Of a DNA stretch of 64,000 bases, positions 54,530 to 62,732 are shown piece after piece. Each line of letters begins with the position of its first letter. Position 1 is the stretch's first letter. A program made the translations under genes and the position numbers. Source of the stretch: Litoribacter populi (GTDB lineage: Bacteria; Bacteroidota; Bacteroidia; Cytophagales; Cyclobacteriaceae); the NCBI RefSeq assembly GCF_007483685.1, contig NZ_VMKN01000001.1, positions 1,412,383 to 1,476,382 on the forward strand, read 5' to 3'. Under the pieces are notes generated by a model. It was not told the origin of the DNA, made no database searches, and saw only the letters and a program-made list of their open reading frames with translations.

Positions 54530-54650
54530 TTTTTCCATGTCCAATCTGTCTAAGAAGACTTGGATTTTCTATCTCTATATGGATTTCAAAGCTAATCATT
54601 CCCTTTTCCCGCTGAATCCCTTTTTGTTACTTGACGAAGGGAAATTGATT

Positions 54651-56060
54651 TTACTTTCTGGCCGCATTTTTTAATTTATTTTCCGATTCCTCTCCCATGA
54701 CATTCTCCTTAATCCATCCGCTGATTTCTTCCAGAGCCACTACGGAAAAGGTTTCTTCCAGGAAATATACTTCTGGAAAGGTTCCAACCTCACAAGGCTG
54801 GAAAAAATGGTTGACGTTTTCGAGCTCGACCAATTTATAATTGGGATGCCCCAGTGACTCCAAGGTTTTCCTGAAGCCATCCAGATTTTGACCTGCCTCA
54901 ATCTGCATATCCTTGTTGCCATTGAGCGCCAAAATAGGCATGTCCATATGGGGTAGGTATTGGTTGACATCAAACTGTAAAAAGTAATGATACCAATCTG
55001 AGGTGTGGCTTTCGATTTGTTCCCTTTTAAATTTCTCCTTACCCCCTTCAATAACAAATTCTTCATCGGGGACGGTAGCCATCCAGCTGTCGAAGAGCGT
55101 GTCCAAGGTGGCCTTAAGAGTTTCTTTATCGTCGATTTCCGCCATACTTCTATACACCCGCTCCCAATGGGCAAAATCCCTATCGTAATCCTCAGGAGCT
55201 TCATTTTCAAAAATCATTTCCAATTGCTTAAGGTCCATGTCCAGGTTGGAAACTCCAGGAGCAGCCAATAGCACCAGAAAACCTATATCTTCCCATGTCG
55301 CCACCAATGGAGCAATATTGCCGCCTTCACTGTGTCCTGCCAACCCTATCTGCTCGGCTAGGATGTTGGGATGGTTTTGGAGAAATTGCACAGCGCCTTG
55401 GGTATCTCTTGCATAATTTTCAGCAGTGGCAGGCCTAAACTTGCCTTTGGATTCCCCCGTGCCCCTATCATCATAGCGGAGCACCGCTATTCCGTTTCGG
55501 GTGAGGTGATCCGCCAACACCAAGAAAGGTTTGTGCCCCATAATTTCTTCGTCCCGGTTTTGGGCACCGCTCCCGGTAATGAGGACAACCGCAGGAAACT
55601 TTCCCTGTTCATCGGGCATGGTAAGGGTTCCTGCAAGCTCAATGTGTTCTTCGGCACTCAAGAAGCTAACATCTTTAGCATAATAGGGGAAAGGATGCTC
55701 TACGATTTGTGTTCGTCGGGCAAGCGGTTCCCGATGCCAGGTTAAAGGGCTTTGCGTGTCGCTTTCGATTATTTCCCCTTTGATAGTGGTACCGTTGATT
55801 GAGCCTATGAATTCATAGTCCAGGCCGCTATGCTTCAGGAATACCTGCCCGTCTTGAAAGGCTATGCTATCAAATCTTGTCCTGAATATGTTTTTCTCCG
55901 GGATATCCAGCAAAGCCGAATATCCATCCGATGCCTTCCTCACATCAAGCAGCAGGTGTTCCCTGTCCGGAAGTTGCCCGTACCAGTTGCCGGTTATTTC
56001 TTGTGCGTGAATTAATTGGGTGAAACTAAAAAATAGAAATAAGATAAGAAGCTTTGCCAT
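54651..56060 (-). CDS. secreted alpha/beta hydrolase
   Basis: 469 residues with a signal peptide (LFLFFSFTQLIHAQ). An N-terminal beta domain (about 20-120: ITGNWYGQLPDREHLLLDV) precedes an alpha/beta-hydrolase domain. VVLITGSGAQNRDEE supplies the oxyanion region, GLAGHSEGGNIAPLVA the Ser nucleophile elbow, ALNGNKDMQIEAG the acid and ENVNHFFQP the His. This layout is common in Bacteroidota esterase/peptidase-like proteins (S9/DUF3887-related). Substrate unknown. Confidence 0.85.
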   Translation of the reverse strand: MAKLLILFLFFSFTQLIHAQEITGNWYGQLPDREHLLLDVRKASDGYSALLDIPEKNIFRTRFDSIAFQDGQVFLKHSGLDYEFIGSINGTTIKGEIIESDTQSPLTWHREPLARRTQIVEHPFPYYAKDVSFLSAEEHIELAGTLTMPDEQGKFPAVVLITGSGAQNRDEEIMGHKPFLVLADHLTRNGIAVLRYDDRGTGESKGKFRPATAENYARDTQGAVQFLQNHPNILAEQIGLAGHSEGGNIAPLVATWEDIGFLVLLAAPGVSNLDMDLKQLEMIFENEAPEDYDRDFAHWERVYRSMAEIDDKETLKATLDTLFDSWMATVPDEEFVIEGGKEKFKREQIESHTSDWYHYFLQFDVNQYLPHMDMPILALNGNKDMQIEAGQNLDGFRKTLESLGHPNYKLVELENVNHFFQPCEVGTFPEVYFLEETFSVVALEEISGWIKENVMGEESENKLKNAARK

Positions 56061-56181
56061 CAGGGTCTGATAATTTTATAATTGCTAAATTAGTCAAAGT
56101 CTGTTATTGGAGTTTAGTTAGCATAAAAAATTTTCGCCATCTTGTCCTATATTCCTAACTTTTCTACACTAAAGGGCAGAT

Positions 56182-56536
56182 ATGAATCGGCAGCAGCTAG
56201 AACAACTCGTCAAATCCGTACACCAGGAGGCCTACATCTGGGCCCGGCAATGTTGTGGTTTTGACGAGGGAATGGCTCGTGACGTGTTGCAGCAGGCTTA
56301 CCTTAAAATCCTAGAGGGCAAAACAGAGTTTTCGGAGAAATGTAAAGCTAAACCTGGCTTTTCTCTATCATCCGCTACACAGCTTCGGAATGGTATCGGC
56401 AAAACAGCCGACAAATGCCCTGGCTGGATGAAATGGATCTGCCAGAGCCCGAAGCTGTTCATCAAGCAGAAAACCACGAGGAAAAGAAAACAGCAGCTAA
56501 TCCAATTGTAAAAAGGGCAGGTTTGTTCATCTTGTG
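56182..56536 (+). pseudogene. decayed duplicate of the ECF sigma-factor gene at 60857
   Basis: The first 53 codons are nearly identical to the sigma gene at 60857 (MNRQQLEQLVKSVHQEAYIW). A missing A in the AAAA run near 56352 shifts the frame. In the correct frame TWLFSIIRYTASEWYRQNSR and PEPEAVHQAENHEE continue, then the sequence diverges and stops at 56536, so region 4 is absent. About 50 bp upstream of the start are also conserved with the intact copy. Confidence 0.85.
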
Positions 56537-56690
56537 AGTTTTAAAAAGCTAAATGCAAGGTTATTTTAATGTGTGGATAATTTATACAAAATAACACTCT
56601 TTCCCACTAAAGAATTAGCTATTTCATCTAAATTTCCGTCAAGAAAAATTCCTTAACTTTAATTAAGAGTTTAATACTCAGTATATTAAT

Positions 56691-56795
56691 TTGTTCGCTT
56701 GCGAACAAAAATGAGCGGTTTTAATGAATGTTGGCTTTTCAAACAATGCCATTAAGGCAATTAGAGTCAATATTTGGGTGGCACGGGAATGGAAA
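56691..56795 (+). promoter_or_regulatory. candidate sigma-54 promoter with perfect palindromic enhancer site (permease 56839)
   Basis: TTGTTCGCTTGCGAACAA (56691-56708) is a perfect 18-bp palindrome. TGGCACG lies at 56780-56786, 73 bp after the 16-bp core, then N4 and TGGA. The whole 150-bp leader resembles that of 9912, including the AAAATGAGCGGTTTT block after the palindrome. ATG 59 bp after the -24 T. No gene otherwise in 56537-56838. Confidence 0.62.
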
Positions 56796-56838
56796 GGAAC
56801 ATCAGCTTAAACAGTAACTTTTTTATTGAAAGAAACAT

Positions 56839-59316
56839 ATGTGGAAAAACTACCTGAAAATCGCCTGGAGAAATCTTTTTCGAAATAGACTGACCAGTAT
56901 CCTATATGTTTCCGGATTGGGGATTGCCCTTCTTTGCGTCATGTTTATTGGGATTTATGTCCATCATGAGAAAAGCTTTGATCAATTCCTGCCTGAGGCT
57001 GATCTGATTTACCGGGTAAACATTGACGGCAAAATGGGTCCCGAAGAATTTGTGGGTGGAAATACGCCCCCTCCCGTTGGAAAGGCCCTTGTGAATAATT
57101 TTCCAGAAGTGGCAGACTATACAAGGCTGTATCTAAATTCGCCTGAATATGTAAGTTTTCAGGATGGTACCGATAACAAAATTTTTATGGAAACTAGGAT
57201 GTTTTCGGTGGATACCAACTTCCTCAGTTTTTTCCAGTTCCAAATGTTGGAAGGAGATGTAAATAGCAGCCTTATACATCCCTATTCTGTGGTCCTGACA
57301 GAAAGTACCGCCAAGAAATATTTTGGAAATCAGTCTGCTCTGGGTAAGGAACTGCATTTTGACGAATGGAGCAAGCCTTTTTTGGTCACCGCGGTGTTGG
57401 AGGATTTACCTTCCAATTCATCCATTCAATTTGACCTGCTGATCCCCAATGAAGCCAATCCTGTGGTGCAGCGTTTTGATTGGAGTTGGGTGTGGCTACA
57501 AATGAATACATTTGTCAAATTACATCCTGAATCGGCCAATCCGGAAACGGTAGCCAAAATTGAGGCAAAGCTGCCTTCTATAGTGAAGTTGTTGGCAGCC
57601 GGGGCATTTGAGCGGATAGGGAAACCCTTTGATGAGTTTATAGCGAATGGGGGAAGGTGGGACCTTTTATTGCAGCCCATGGAGGATATTCATTTGGGAT
57701 CCTCAGGGATTTTCAGCAATCAGATTTCCCACGGAAATGCAACTACGGTGAATGCATTTATTTTTACTGCACTATTGATTTTGGTGATGGCCTGTATCAA
57801 CTGCATGAACCTGACCACCGCAAAGGCAATTCGGAGGAGCAAGGAAGTTGCAGTGAAAAAAGTATTGGGGTCAGCCCGCCAGCAACTTATAGGTCAATTT
57901 TTAGTAGAGGCAGCACTCTTTAGTTTTTTGGCATCCGTGACCGCCATTTTCATGATGGTCTATTTGCTTCCTTTTTTCAATCAACTGACAGGAAAACCCT
58001 TTTTAATCAATGACCTCTTCACTACAGGGCATCTTCTCGCATTTTTAGGGTTGTTTTTGGTCACCTCCCTGTTTTCAGGCCTGTATCCGGCATTTTACCT
58101 TAGTGGATTTAGGCCTATGACGATCTTTAAGAGAAATTCCAACCCCAGCAGTATCTTCAGTGAGCAGACAGCCAGAAATGGGCTTGTGGTTTTTCAGTTT
58201 GTGATCTCTACAGCCTTGATAATCTCTTCCATTGTGATTTTCAAACAGATCCAATATGCCAATCAAATGAATTTGGGATTTGATAAGGAACAGGTTCTGT
58301 TGCTGAACCAGGTGGAAAAAGCAGGGGGCAGCCAAGCGGTATTGACGGAGGAACTGAGACAAATGGCCGGGATCCAAAATGCCAGTCTCAGCACCGGAGT
58401 ACCAGGAAAGAATACATATGGTGATTTTTATATGCCTATGACTTCTGAAGATGAAACAGACCTGGTTAAAGACTTGGCCTTGGGGTCATTTATGGTGGAT
58501 GAGCAATATGTTACCACTATGGGTATGGAATTGCTTTTCGGTCGGGATTTTTCTTTGGATTTCAATGACTCCACTTCCGTCATCTTGAATGAAACAGCGA
58601 TCTGGCATATAGGCTGGACGCCTGAAAGTGCTGTCGGTAATTATATTCAATACCCGGGCAATCGAAATCAAATGTTTGAGGTAATTGGGGTTGTTAAAGA
58701 TTTTAATACCGAATCCCTGCATTCTCAAATCATGCCTTTCGGCCTGTTTCATTTTTCCTCAAAATCTTACTATCCAAGGCAACTTTTCATCACGCTCCGG
58801 CTAGAAAAAGGAAACTTGACGCCAATTTTGGAAAGCATTGAAGATAAATGGGGAACTATCGTTTCAACCCAGCCATATGATGCCACCTTTTTGGATGATG
58901 AGATTGAGGCCATGTATCAGTCCGACAGGCGTGCAGGGTTTACCTTCTGGTTATTTACAGTGCTTGCCGTATTGATCGGTTGCATAGGCCTATTTGGTTT
59001 GGTGATGGCGACCATTGAGCAGCGTGTAAGGGAGATAGGTGTAAGAAAGGTATTGGGAGCTTCTGAATTCCATATTGTCGGGATTCTCTCCAAAGACTAC
59101 GTTAAGTTGGTCATCTGTGCCATCCTGATTGCCTCCCCTTTGGCCTGGTTTGCGATGGAGTATTGGTTGGAACAATTTGCCTATAAGGTCGAAATACAAA
59201 TAGGCTATTTTGTGCTGGCATTCCTGGTGGCCATTATATTTTCTTTCCCAACCATCCTGGTGCAAACTTGGAGAGCTGCGATGTCGAATCCGGTGGACTC
59301 TTTGAAATCGGAGTGA
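56839..59316 (+). CDS. MacB/FtsX-type ABC permease (orphan)
   Basis: 825 residues, the closest relative of the 9912 permease by start (MWKNYLKIAWRNLFRNR) and leader. Helix 1, MacB domain (GGNTPPPVGKALVNNFPEV), helix block with MACINCMNLTTAKAIRRSKE and VAVKKVLGSARQQ, second periplasmic domain, terminal helices after VREIGVRKVLGAS, end NPVDSLKSE. No ATPase nearby. Confidence 0.9.
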   Translation: MWKNYLKIAWRNLFRNRLTSILYVSGLGIALLCVMFIGIYVHHEKSFDQFLPEADLIYRVNIDGKMGPEEFVGGNTPPPVGKALVNNFPEVADYTRLYLNSPEYVSFQDGTDNKIFMETRMFSVDTNFLSFFQFQMLEGDVNSSLIHPYSVVLTESTAKKYFGNQSALGKELHFDEWSKPFLVTAVLEDLPSNSSIQFDLLIPNEANPVVQRFDWSWVWLQMNTFVKLHPESANPETVAKIEAKLPSIVKLLAAGAFERIGKPFDEFIANGGRWDLLLQPMEDIHLGSSGIFSNQISHGNATTVNAFIFTALLILVMACINCMNLTTAKAIRRSKEVAVKKVLGSARQQLIGQFLVEAALFSFLASVTAIFMMVYLLPFFNQLTGKPFLINDLFTTGHLLAFLGLFLVTSLFSGLYPAFYLSGFRPMTIFKRNSNPSSIFSEQTARNGLVVFQFVISTALIISSIVIFKQIQYANQMNLGFDKEQVLLLNQVEKAGGSQAVLTEELRQMAGIQNASLSTGVPGKNTYGDFYMPMTSEDETDLVKDLALGSFMVDEQYVTTMGMELLFGRDFSLDFNDSTSVILNETAIWHIGWTPESAVGNYIQYPGNRNQMFEVIGVVKDFNTESLHSQIMPFGLFHFSSKSYYPRQLFITLRLEKGNLTPILESIEDKWGTIVSTQPYDATFLDDEIEAMYQSDRRAGFTFWLFTVLAVLIGCIGLFGLVMATIEQRVREIGVRKVLGASEFHIVGILSKDYVKLVICAILIASPLAWFAMEYWLEQFAYKVEIQIGYFVLAFLVAIIFSFPTILVQTWRAAMSNPVDSLKSE

Positions 59317-59414
59317 GTGGTTTTAAAAAAAATCACCACAAACCTGCCAAATAATAGAGTAATCTGTGGTGAGTTATTAAAGATAGGGTCTACAATACAT
59401 ATTAAATCAATTTG

Positions 59415-59810
59415 ATGAAACCGCTTCCATCATTTTCTCAACCTAAGGCTGTTACTGTTCTTAGAATAGTTTTGGGCGTCATTTTTATTAGTCATGGAGC
59501 AGCTAGACTGTACTACGGTTCAGTGGGGGATTTTGGTGGATTTCTCAACAGTCAAGGGCTTATAGTGGGAGACCTTATTGCTTGGACAGTCACAATAGGC
59601 GAAATCCTAAGCGGAAGCTTGCTCATTTATGGCTTATGGGTGAAATACCTTTCTCTATTCCATGCCTTGATCATAGTCGCGGGTATATTTCTTGTTCACC
59701 TCCCAAACGGCTGGTTTGTGGTAGGTCATGGACAAGGCGGGGTGGAGTATAGTGTTTTGCTCCTGGTTTCATTGTTGGTGGTATACAGTAGCCAGAGTGC
59801 TGAGCACTGA
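59415..59810 (+). CDS. DoxX-family membrane protein
   Basis: The ATG at 59415 is chosen over a TTG three bases upstream. 131 residues, four membrane helices. LRIVLGVIFISHGAARLYYG, the GxxHGxxR-type start, and GEILSGSLLIYGLWV are typical of DoxX. Members take part in redox or membrane-associated oxidation reactions. No partner is visible here. Confidence 0.82.
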   Translation: MKPLPSFSQPKAVTVLRIVLGVIFISHGAARLYYGSVGDFGGFLNSQGLIVGDLIAWTVTIGEILSGSLLIYGLWVKYLSLFHALIIVAGIFLVHLPNGWFVVGHGQGGVEYSVLLLVSLLVVYSSQSAEH

Positions 59811-59820
59811 GCACTATGCT

Positions 59821-59977
59821 GTTCGTGATTTGCAATCTCGAACCTCAGATCGGGGGATTTGTAATCCCCATTCCAGTATATCAAATGATAATGCTTAATG
59901 AAAATCCCATTTATCCAGAATCGGTAGAAATAGAGGCAAAGCCTCAATTTTCATAGTCCCGAGGCGCAGCCTCGGGA
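59821..59977. repeat. cluster of trinucleotide-loop hairpins
   Basis: Four hairpins in 59811-60040: GTTCGTGATT stem with TGC loop and one mismatch (59821-59843), GGGGATT stem with TGT loop (59853-59869), GAGGC stem with AAA loop (59933-59945) and a 9-bp stem TCCCGAGGC with GCA loop (59957-59977). They occur in two pairs, as at 45007-45055. No gene in the interval. Confidence 0.55.
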
Positions 59978-60040
59978 CAACGGGCAATTTCCGAAAAGCC
60001 TCAAAACGGCAAGAAATTACCTCCGTCCTGTAATATACTT

Positions 60041-60109
60041 AGTACATGGTGCATGGTACTTGGTTCGTGGTACATGGTACTTGGTTCATGGTACATAGTA
60101 CTTTGTGCT
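60041..60109. repeat. short degenerate tandem repeat, about 21-bp unit
   Basis: Three to four copies of a unit like TTGGTTCATGGTACATGGTAC, downstream of the hemolysin-III pseudogene. No coding or regulatory role apparent. Confidence 0.6.
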
Positions 60110-60114
60110 ATTTT

Positions 60115-60757
60115 TTAAGAAATCAAAAACATAATCGCAATAAAATGCGTCACCGTTCCAGCCAACACAAACAGGTGCCAAATTGCATGGGCAAAGGGCA
60201 TGGTTTTGTTGGTATAAAATATAATACCTAAGGTATAAGCAATTCCCCCGGCACCAATTAGGCTCAGCTCCGTAACGTCAAGGCGGCTGACCAGTGGTTG
60301 AATGAAAAATACCGCCAACCATCCCATACTCAGGTAAAGGACCAGGGATAAAGTAGCAAACCTATGGGTAAAGAAAATTTTGAATACCACCCCCACTACG
60401 GTCAATCCCCAAATTATCCCAAAATAAATCCAGCCCAACATCCCACCCAAGGCAATTAGAAGAAATAGTATAGGTCCCTGCTATCAAGAAGTAAATACTA
60501 ATATGATCAAAGGTCCTCAATAGCGGTTTAACCGTTGGGGACTGTATGGCATGGTAAAGGGTGGAAAATGTATAAAGCAGCAGAATGGAGGCCCCAAACA
60601 TGCTGCAGGCAAAAACATGTACAGCCGATCCCTTGAGCACCGAGAAAGTGACCAACAGAGAGATGGCAACCACACTGAAAAGTATGCCAACCCCATGCGT
60701 TACACTGTTTGCAAACTCCTCCTGAAGTGACTGTTTTCTTTCTACCGGTCCGGCCAT
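60115..60757 (-). pseudogene. hemolysin III/YqfA-family (PAQR-like) membrane protein, frameshifted
   Basis: The N-terminal frame from ATG 60757 (NSVTHGVGILFSVVAI, SMFGASILLLYTFSTLYHAI, FDHISIYFLIAGTYT) is continued in another frame (LFLLIALGGMLGWIYFGIIW, HAIWHLFVLAGTVTHFIAI). The switch is near 60465, right after GTYT, where the family continues with P. Conserved H, S, D and H residues of the family are all present across the two frames, so the gene is intact but for a 1-2 base indel. An error in the sequence is the alternative. Confidence 0.75.
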
Positions 60758-60856
60758 GGGTCAAAGATACCATTTACCGGCTCGTTAGTAAAAGCAAGAA
60801 AAAATTTTTCTACGGTGTGTCATATATTCTTAACTTTTAGACACTAAAGGACAGAT

Positions 60857-61348
60857 ATGAATCGGCATCAGCTAGAACAACTCGTCAAATCAGTACACCA
60901 GGAAGCCTACATCTGGGCCCGACAATGCTGTGGGTTTGATGGGAATATGGCCCGGGACGTATTGCAACAGGCTTACCTCAAAATTCTGGAAGGAAAAGCG
61001 GAGTTTTCGGAGAAATCCAAGGCCAAAACCTGGCTTTTCTCCATCATCCGCTACACGGCTTCGGAAGAGTACCGACAAAACAGCCGACAAATACCCTTTC
61101 TGGATGGAATGGATCTGCCGGAACCCGAAGCTGTTCATCAAGCTGAAGATCACGAGGAACTCCTGCAGTACCTGCCTGAAAGGCAACGGGAAGTATTGCT
61201 GTTGATATTTTACCATGACATGACCCTGGAAAAAGCCGCTTCTGTGATGGGACTGCATATTGGTACAGTCCGGACGCACTATGACAGGGGTAAGAAAAAC
61301 CTGAAGAAACTCATTGAAAAGAAAAAAGCCCATGAAGACGCAAGATAG
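60857..61348 (+). CDS. ECF-type RNA polymerase sigma factor
   Basis: 163 residues. Region 2 (ARDVLQQAYLKILEGKAEFS and KTWLFSIIRYTASEEYRQNS) and region 4 (LQYLPERQREVLLLIFYHDM, SVMGLHIGTVRTHYDRGKKN) are both present. It overlaps the putative anti-sigma gene by 17 bp. Its 50-bp leader (TGTCATATATTC, ACTTTT, ACACTAAAGGACAG) is conserved before the decayed duplicate at 56182, which suggests that it contains the autoregulated promoter. Confidence 0.9.
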   Translation: MNRHQLEQLVKSVHQEAYIWARQCCGFDGNMARDVLQQAYLKILEGKAEFSEKSKAKTWLFSIIRYTASEEYRQNSRQIPFLDGMDLPEPEAVHQAEDHEELLQYLPERQREVLLLIFYHDMTLEKAASVMGLHIGTVRTHYDRGKKNLKKLIEKKKAHEDAR

Positions 61349-61658
61349 TGGAGAGGAGAGGGATCTAAAACTGTTCTTCTCTGAGCTGAAAAAACGGGAT
61401 GAAAAGTTGTCCATTCCTGATTTTCCCAAGCCTCAAAAAAAGAAACACATTGGGTGGCTGCCGATAGGGATTGCAGCTACTTTCATAGCTTTGCTTTGGT
61501 TTTTTTACCCTACACCACCATCATCTCAAATAGAGGGAGATATCATCATTATCACACTCGTGGAAGGGGAAAACCAAGAGCAGGAGCTCCTAATAGAAAA
61601 AACTACCTATATGGATGTCTGGGAACCCCAGACCAGCAGTTTATTGACCGAATTTTAA
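61332..61658 (+). CDS. putative anti-sigma factor (single-pass membrane protein)
   Basis: The ATG at 61332 is chosen (61314 is possible). 108 residues: a charged cytoplasmic N-terminus (LKLFFSELKKRDEKLSIPDF), one membrane helix (HIGWLPIGIAATFIALLWFF) and an acidic periplasmic tail. No anti-sigma domain is recognisable by motif. The call rests on overlap with the sigma gene, size and topology. Followed 13 bp later by the Spy-like gene. Confidence 0.65.
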   Translation: MKTQDSGEERDLKLFFSELKKRDEKLSIPDFPKPQKKKHIGWLPIGIAATFIALLWFFYPTPPSSQIEGDIIIITLVEGENQEQELLIEKTTYMDVWEPQTSSLLTEF

Positions 61659-61671
61659 AGCAAAATCTACC

Positions 61672-62337
61672 ATGAAAAATCTAATTGTAATTGCCTTCGT
61701 ATGCCTGACCGGATTTGCACAGGCTCAGGATCTTTTTCAGCAGTCGCTATTTTCGGCCGACTTGGTCATGAAAAACAGAGAGAAAATAAAGCTCTCCGAA
61801 CAGCAGGCCGAGCGCATCAAGCGCATCCATAGCCGCAATGCCGGGGAATTCAGCAACTTAAAGTGGGATCTGGGTGCTGCCAACGAAAAACTTAAAGGAC
61901 TCTTGGATACTGAAAAACCGGATGAAAAAGCTGTTATGAGCCAGATGGACAAGGTATTGGCCTTGGAAAATGACCTTAAAAAGAAACAACTCTCGACTTT
62001 GGTGGCCATTAAAAATGAACTGGATGCCGAACAGGTTAAGGAATTGGACGGTTTGCGAAAACCTGCTGCTTTTACTTACTCTTACGGCAATCTTAAGCCG
62101 GCCAAGCTTGTGGAGGGATCTCCAAGCATCAGTATTTCCGGTACGGCTGTTAGCGGTCAGCCTACTTATTATATTCGAACGGATGGGAAGATGAAGCGGG
62201 TACCTGGTATTGAAAGCATAGGCTCCGACAATATTCAAAGCATTGAAGTGCTCAAGGACTCCAAAGCCAAAGAACGGTTTGGTGAAGAAGGTAAAAACGG
62301 GGTAGTCATCATTAACCTCAAAGAAGAAAATCAGTAA
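61672..62337 (+). CDS. periplasmic Spy/CpxP-like helical protein with TonB-plug-like tail
   Basis: 221 residues with signal peptide (MKNLIVIAFVCLTGFAQAQ). The helical part (about 25-130: KIKLSEQQAERIKRIHSRNA, and KQLSTLVAIKNELDAEQVKE) resembles the LTxxQ/heavy-metal-sensor family (Spy, CpxP, ZraP). The C-terminal part (about 150-215: PTYYIRTDGKMKRVPGIESI, DNIQSIEVLKDSKAKERFG, KNGVVIINLKE) is a TonB plug-like motif with no barrel, as found in free-standing plug domains. Third gene of the sigma operon. Probably its effector or stress sensor. Confidence 0.75.
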   Translation: MKNLIVIAFVCLTGFAQAQDLFQQSLFSADLVMKNREKIKLSEQQAERIKRIHSRNAGEFSNLKWDLGAANEKLKGLLDTEKPDEKAVMSQMDKVLALENDLKKKQLSTLVAIKNELDAEQVKELDGLRKPAAFTYSYGNLKPAKLVEGSPSISISGTAVSGQPTYYIRTDGKMKRVPGIESIGSDNIQSIEVLKDSKAKERFGEEGKNGVVIINLKEENQ

Positions 62338-62382
62338 AATTCCTGTCCTGCCATAAAACAATCCATTTTAATTTTCTACACG

Positions 62383-62409
62383 ACAGCCTCCCCTAATACG
62401 GGAGGCTGT
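62383..62409 (+). terminator. stem-loop terminator of the sigma operon
   Basis: A perfect 10-bp stem ACAGCCTCCC / GGGAGGCTGT with a 7-nt loop, 45 bp after the stop of the Spy-like gene. The T tract after it is short (CAGTGTTTAAT), so it may work with Rho or as a processing site. Confidence 0.6.
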
Positions 62410-62484
62410 CAGTGTTTAATGCTGAATTGACCCCTCATTCGTTAATTATGGTTAACCTATCGACCAAGATTAGGAGAAATAGAA

Positions 62485-62703
62485 ATGAAAAGATTATTTT
62501 TATTCACTTTAAATATGAGAAAATTCTATATCATTTTTTTGTTTCTTACCTGCCTTGGCCTGGCGATTTCCTATAAAATAAAGGATGATTATTATCATTT
62601 GCCTTATCCAAATGCAATAGAGTATGTAGTGGCATTCATTTTATTGCTTCTTACAGCGACCCTTTTCCTGTTTTCGACAGTCGTCAGTCCCATTTTTGAT
62701 TAA
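62485..62703 (+). CDS. small two-helix membrane protein, unknown
   Basis: 72 residues with two hydrophobic segments (IIFLFLTCLGLAISY and YVVAFILLLLTATLFLFSTV) and a short polar loop. An in-frame second Met at residue 11 is an alternative start. A/T-rich. Lies between the sigma operon and the insertion sequence. No family recognised. Confidence 0.5.
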   Translation: MKRLFLFTLNMRKFYIIFLFLTCLGLAISYKIKDDYYHLPYPNAIEYVVAFILLLLTATLFLFSTVVSPIFD

Positions 62704-62732
62704 ATAATTGATTTTCAATTAAATCATAATTT

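Noticed and set aside
60041..60109. Possible CRISPR-like array of short repeats
   Set aside because: Units are contiguous and degenerate without unique spacers. It is a plain tandem repeat.
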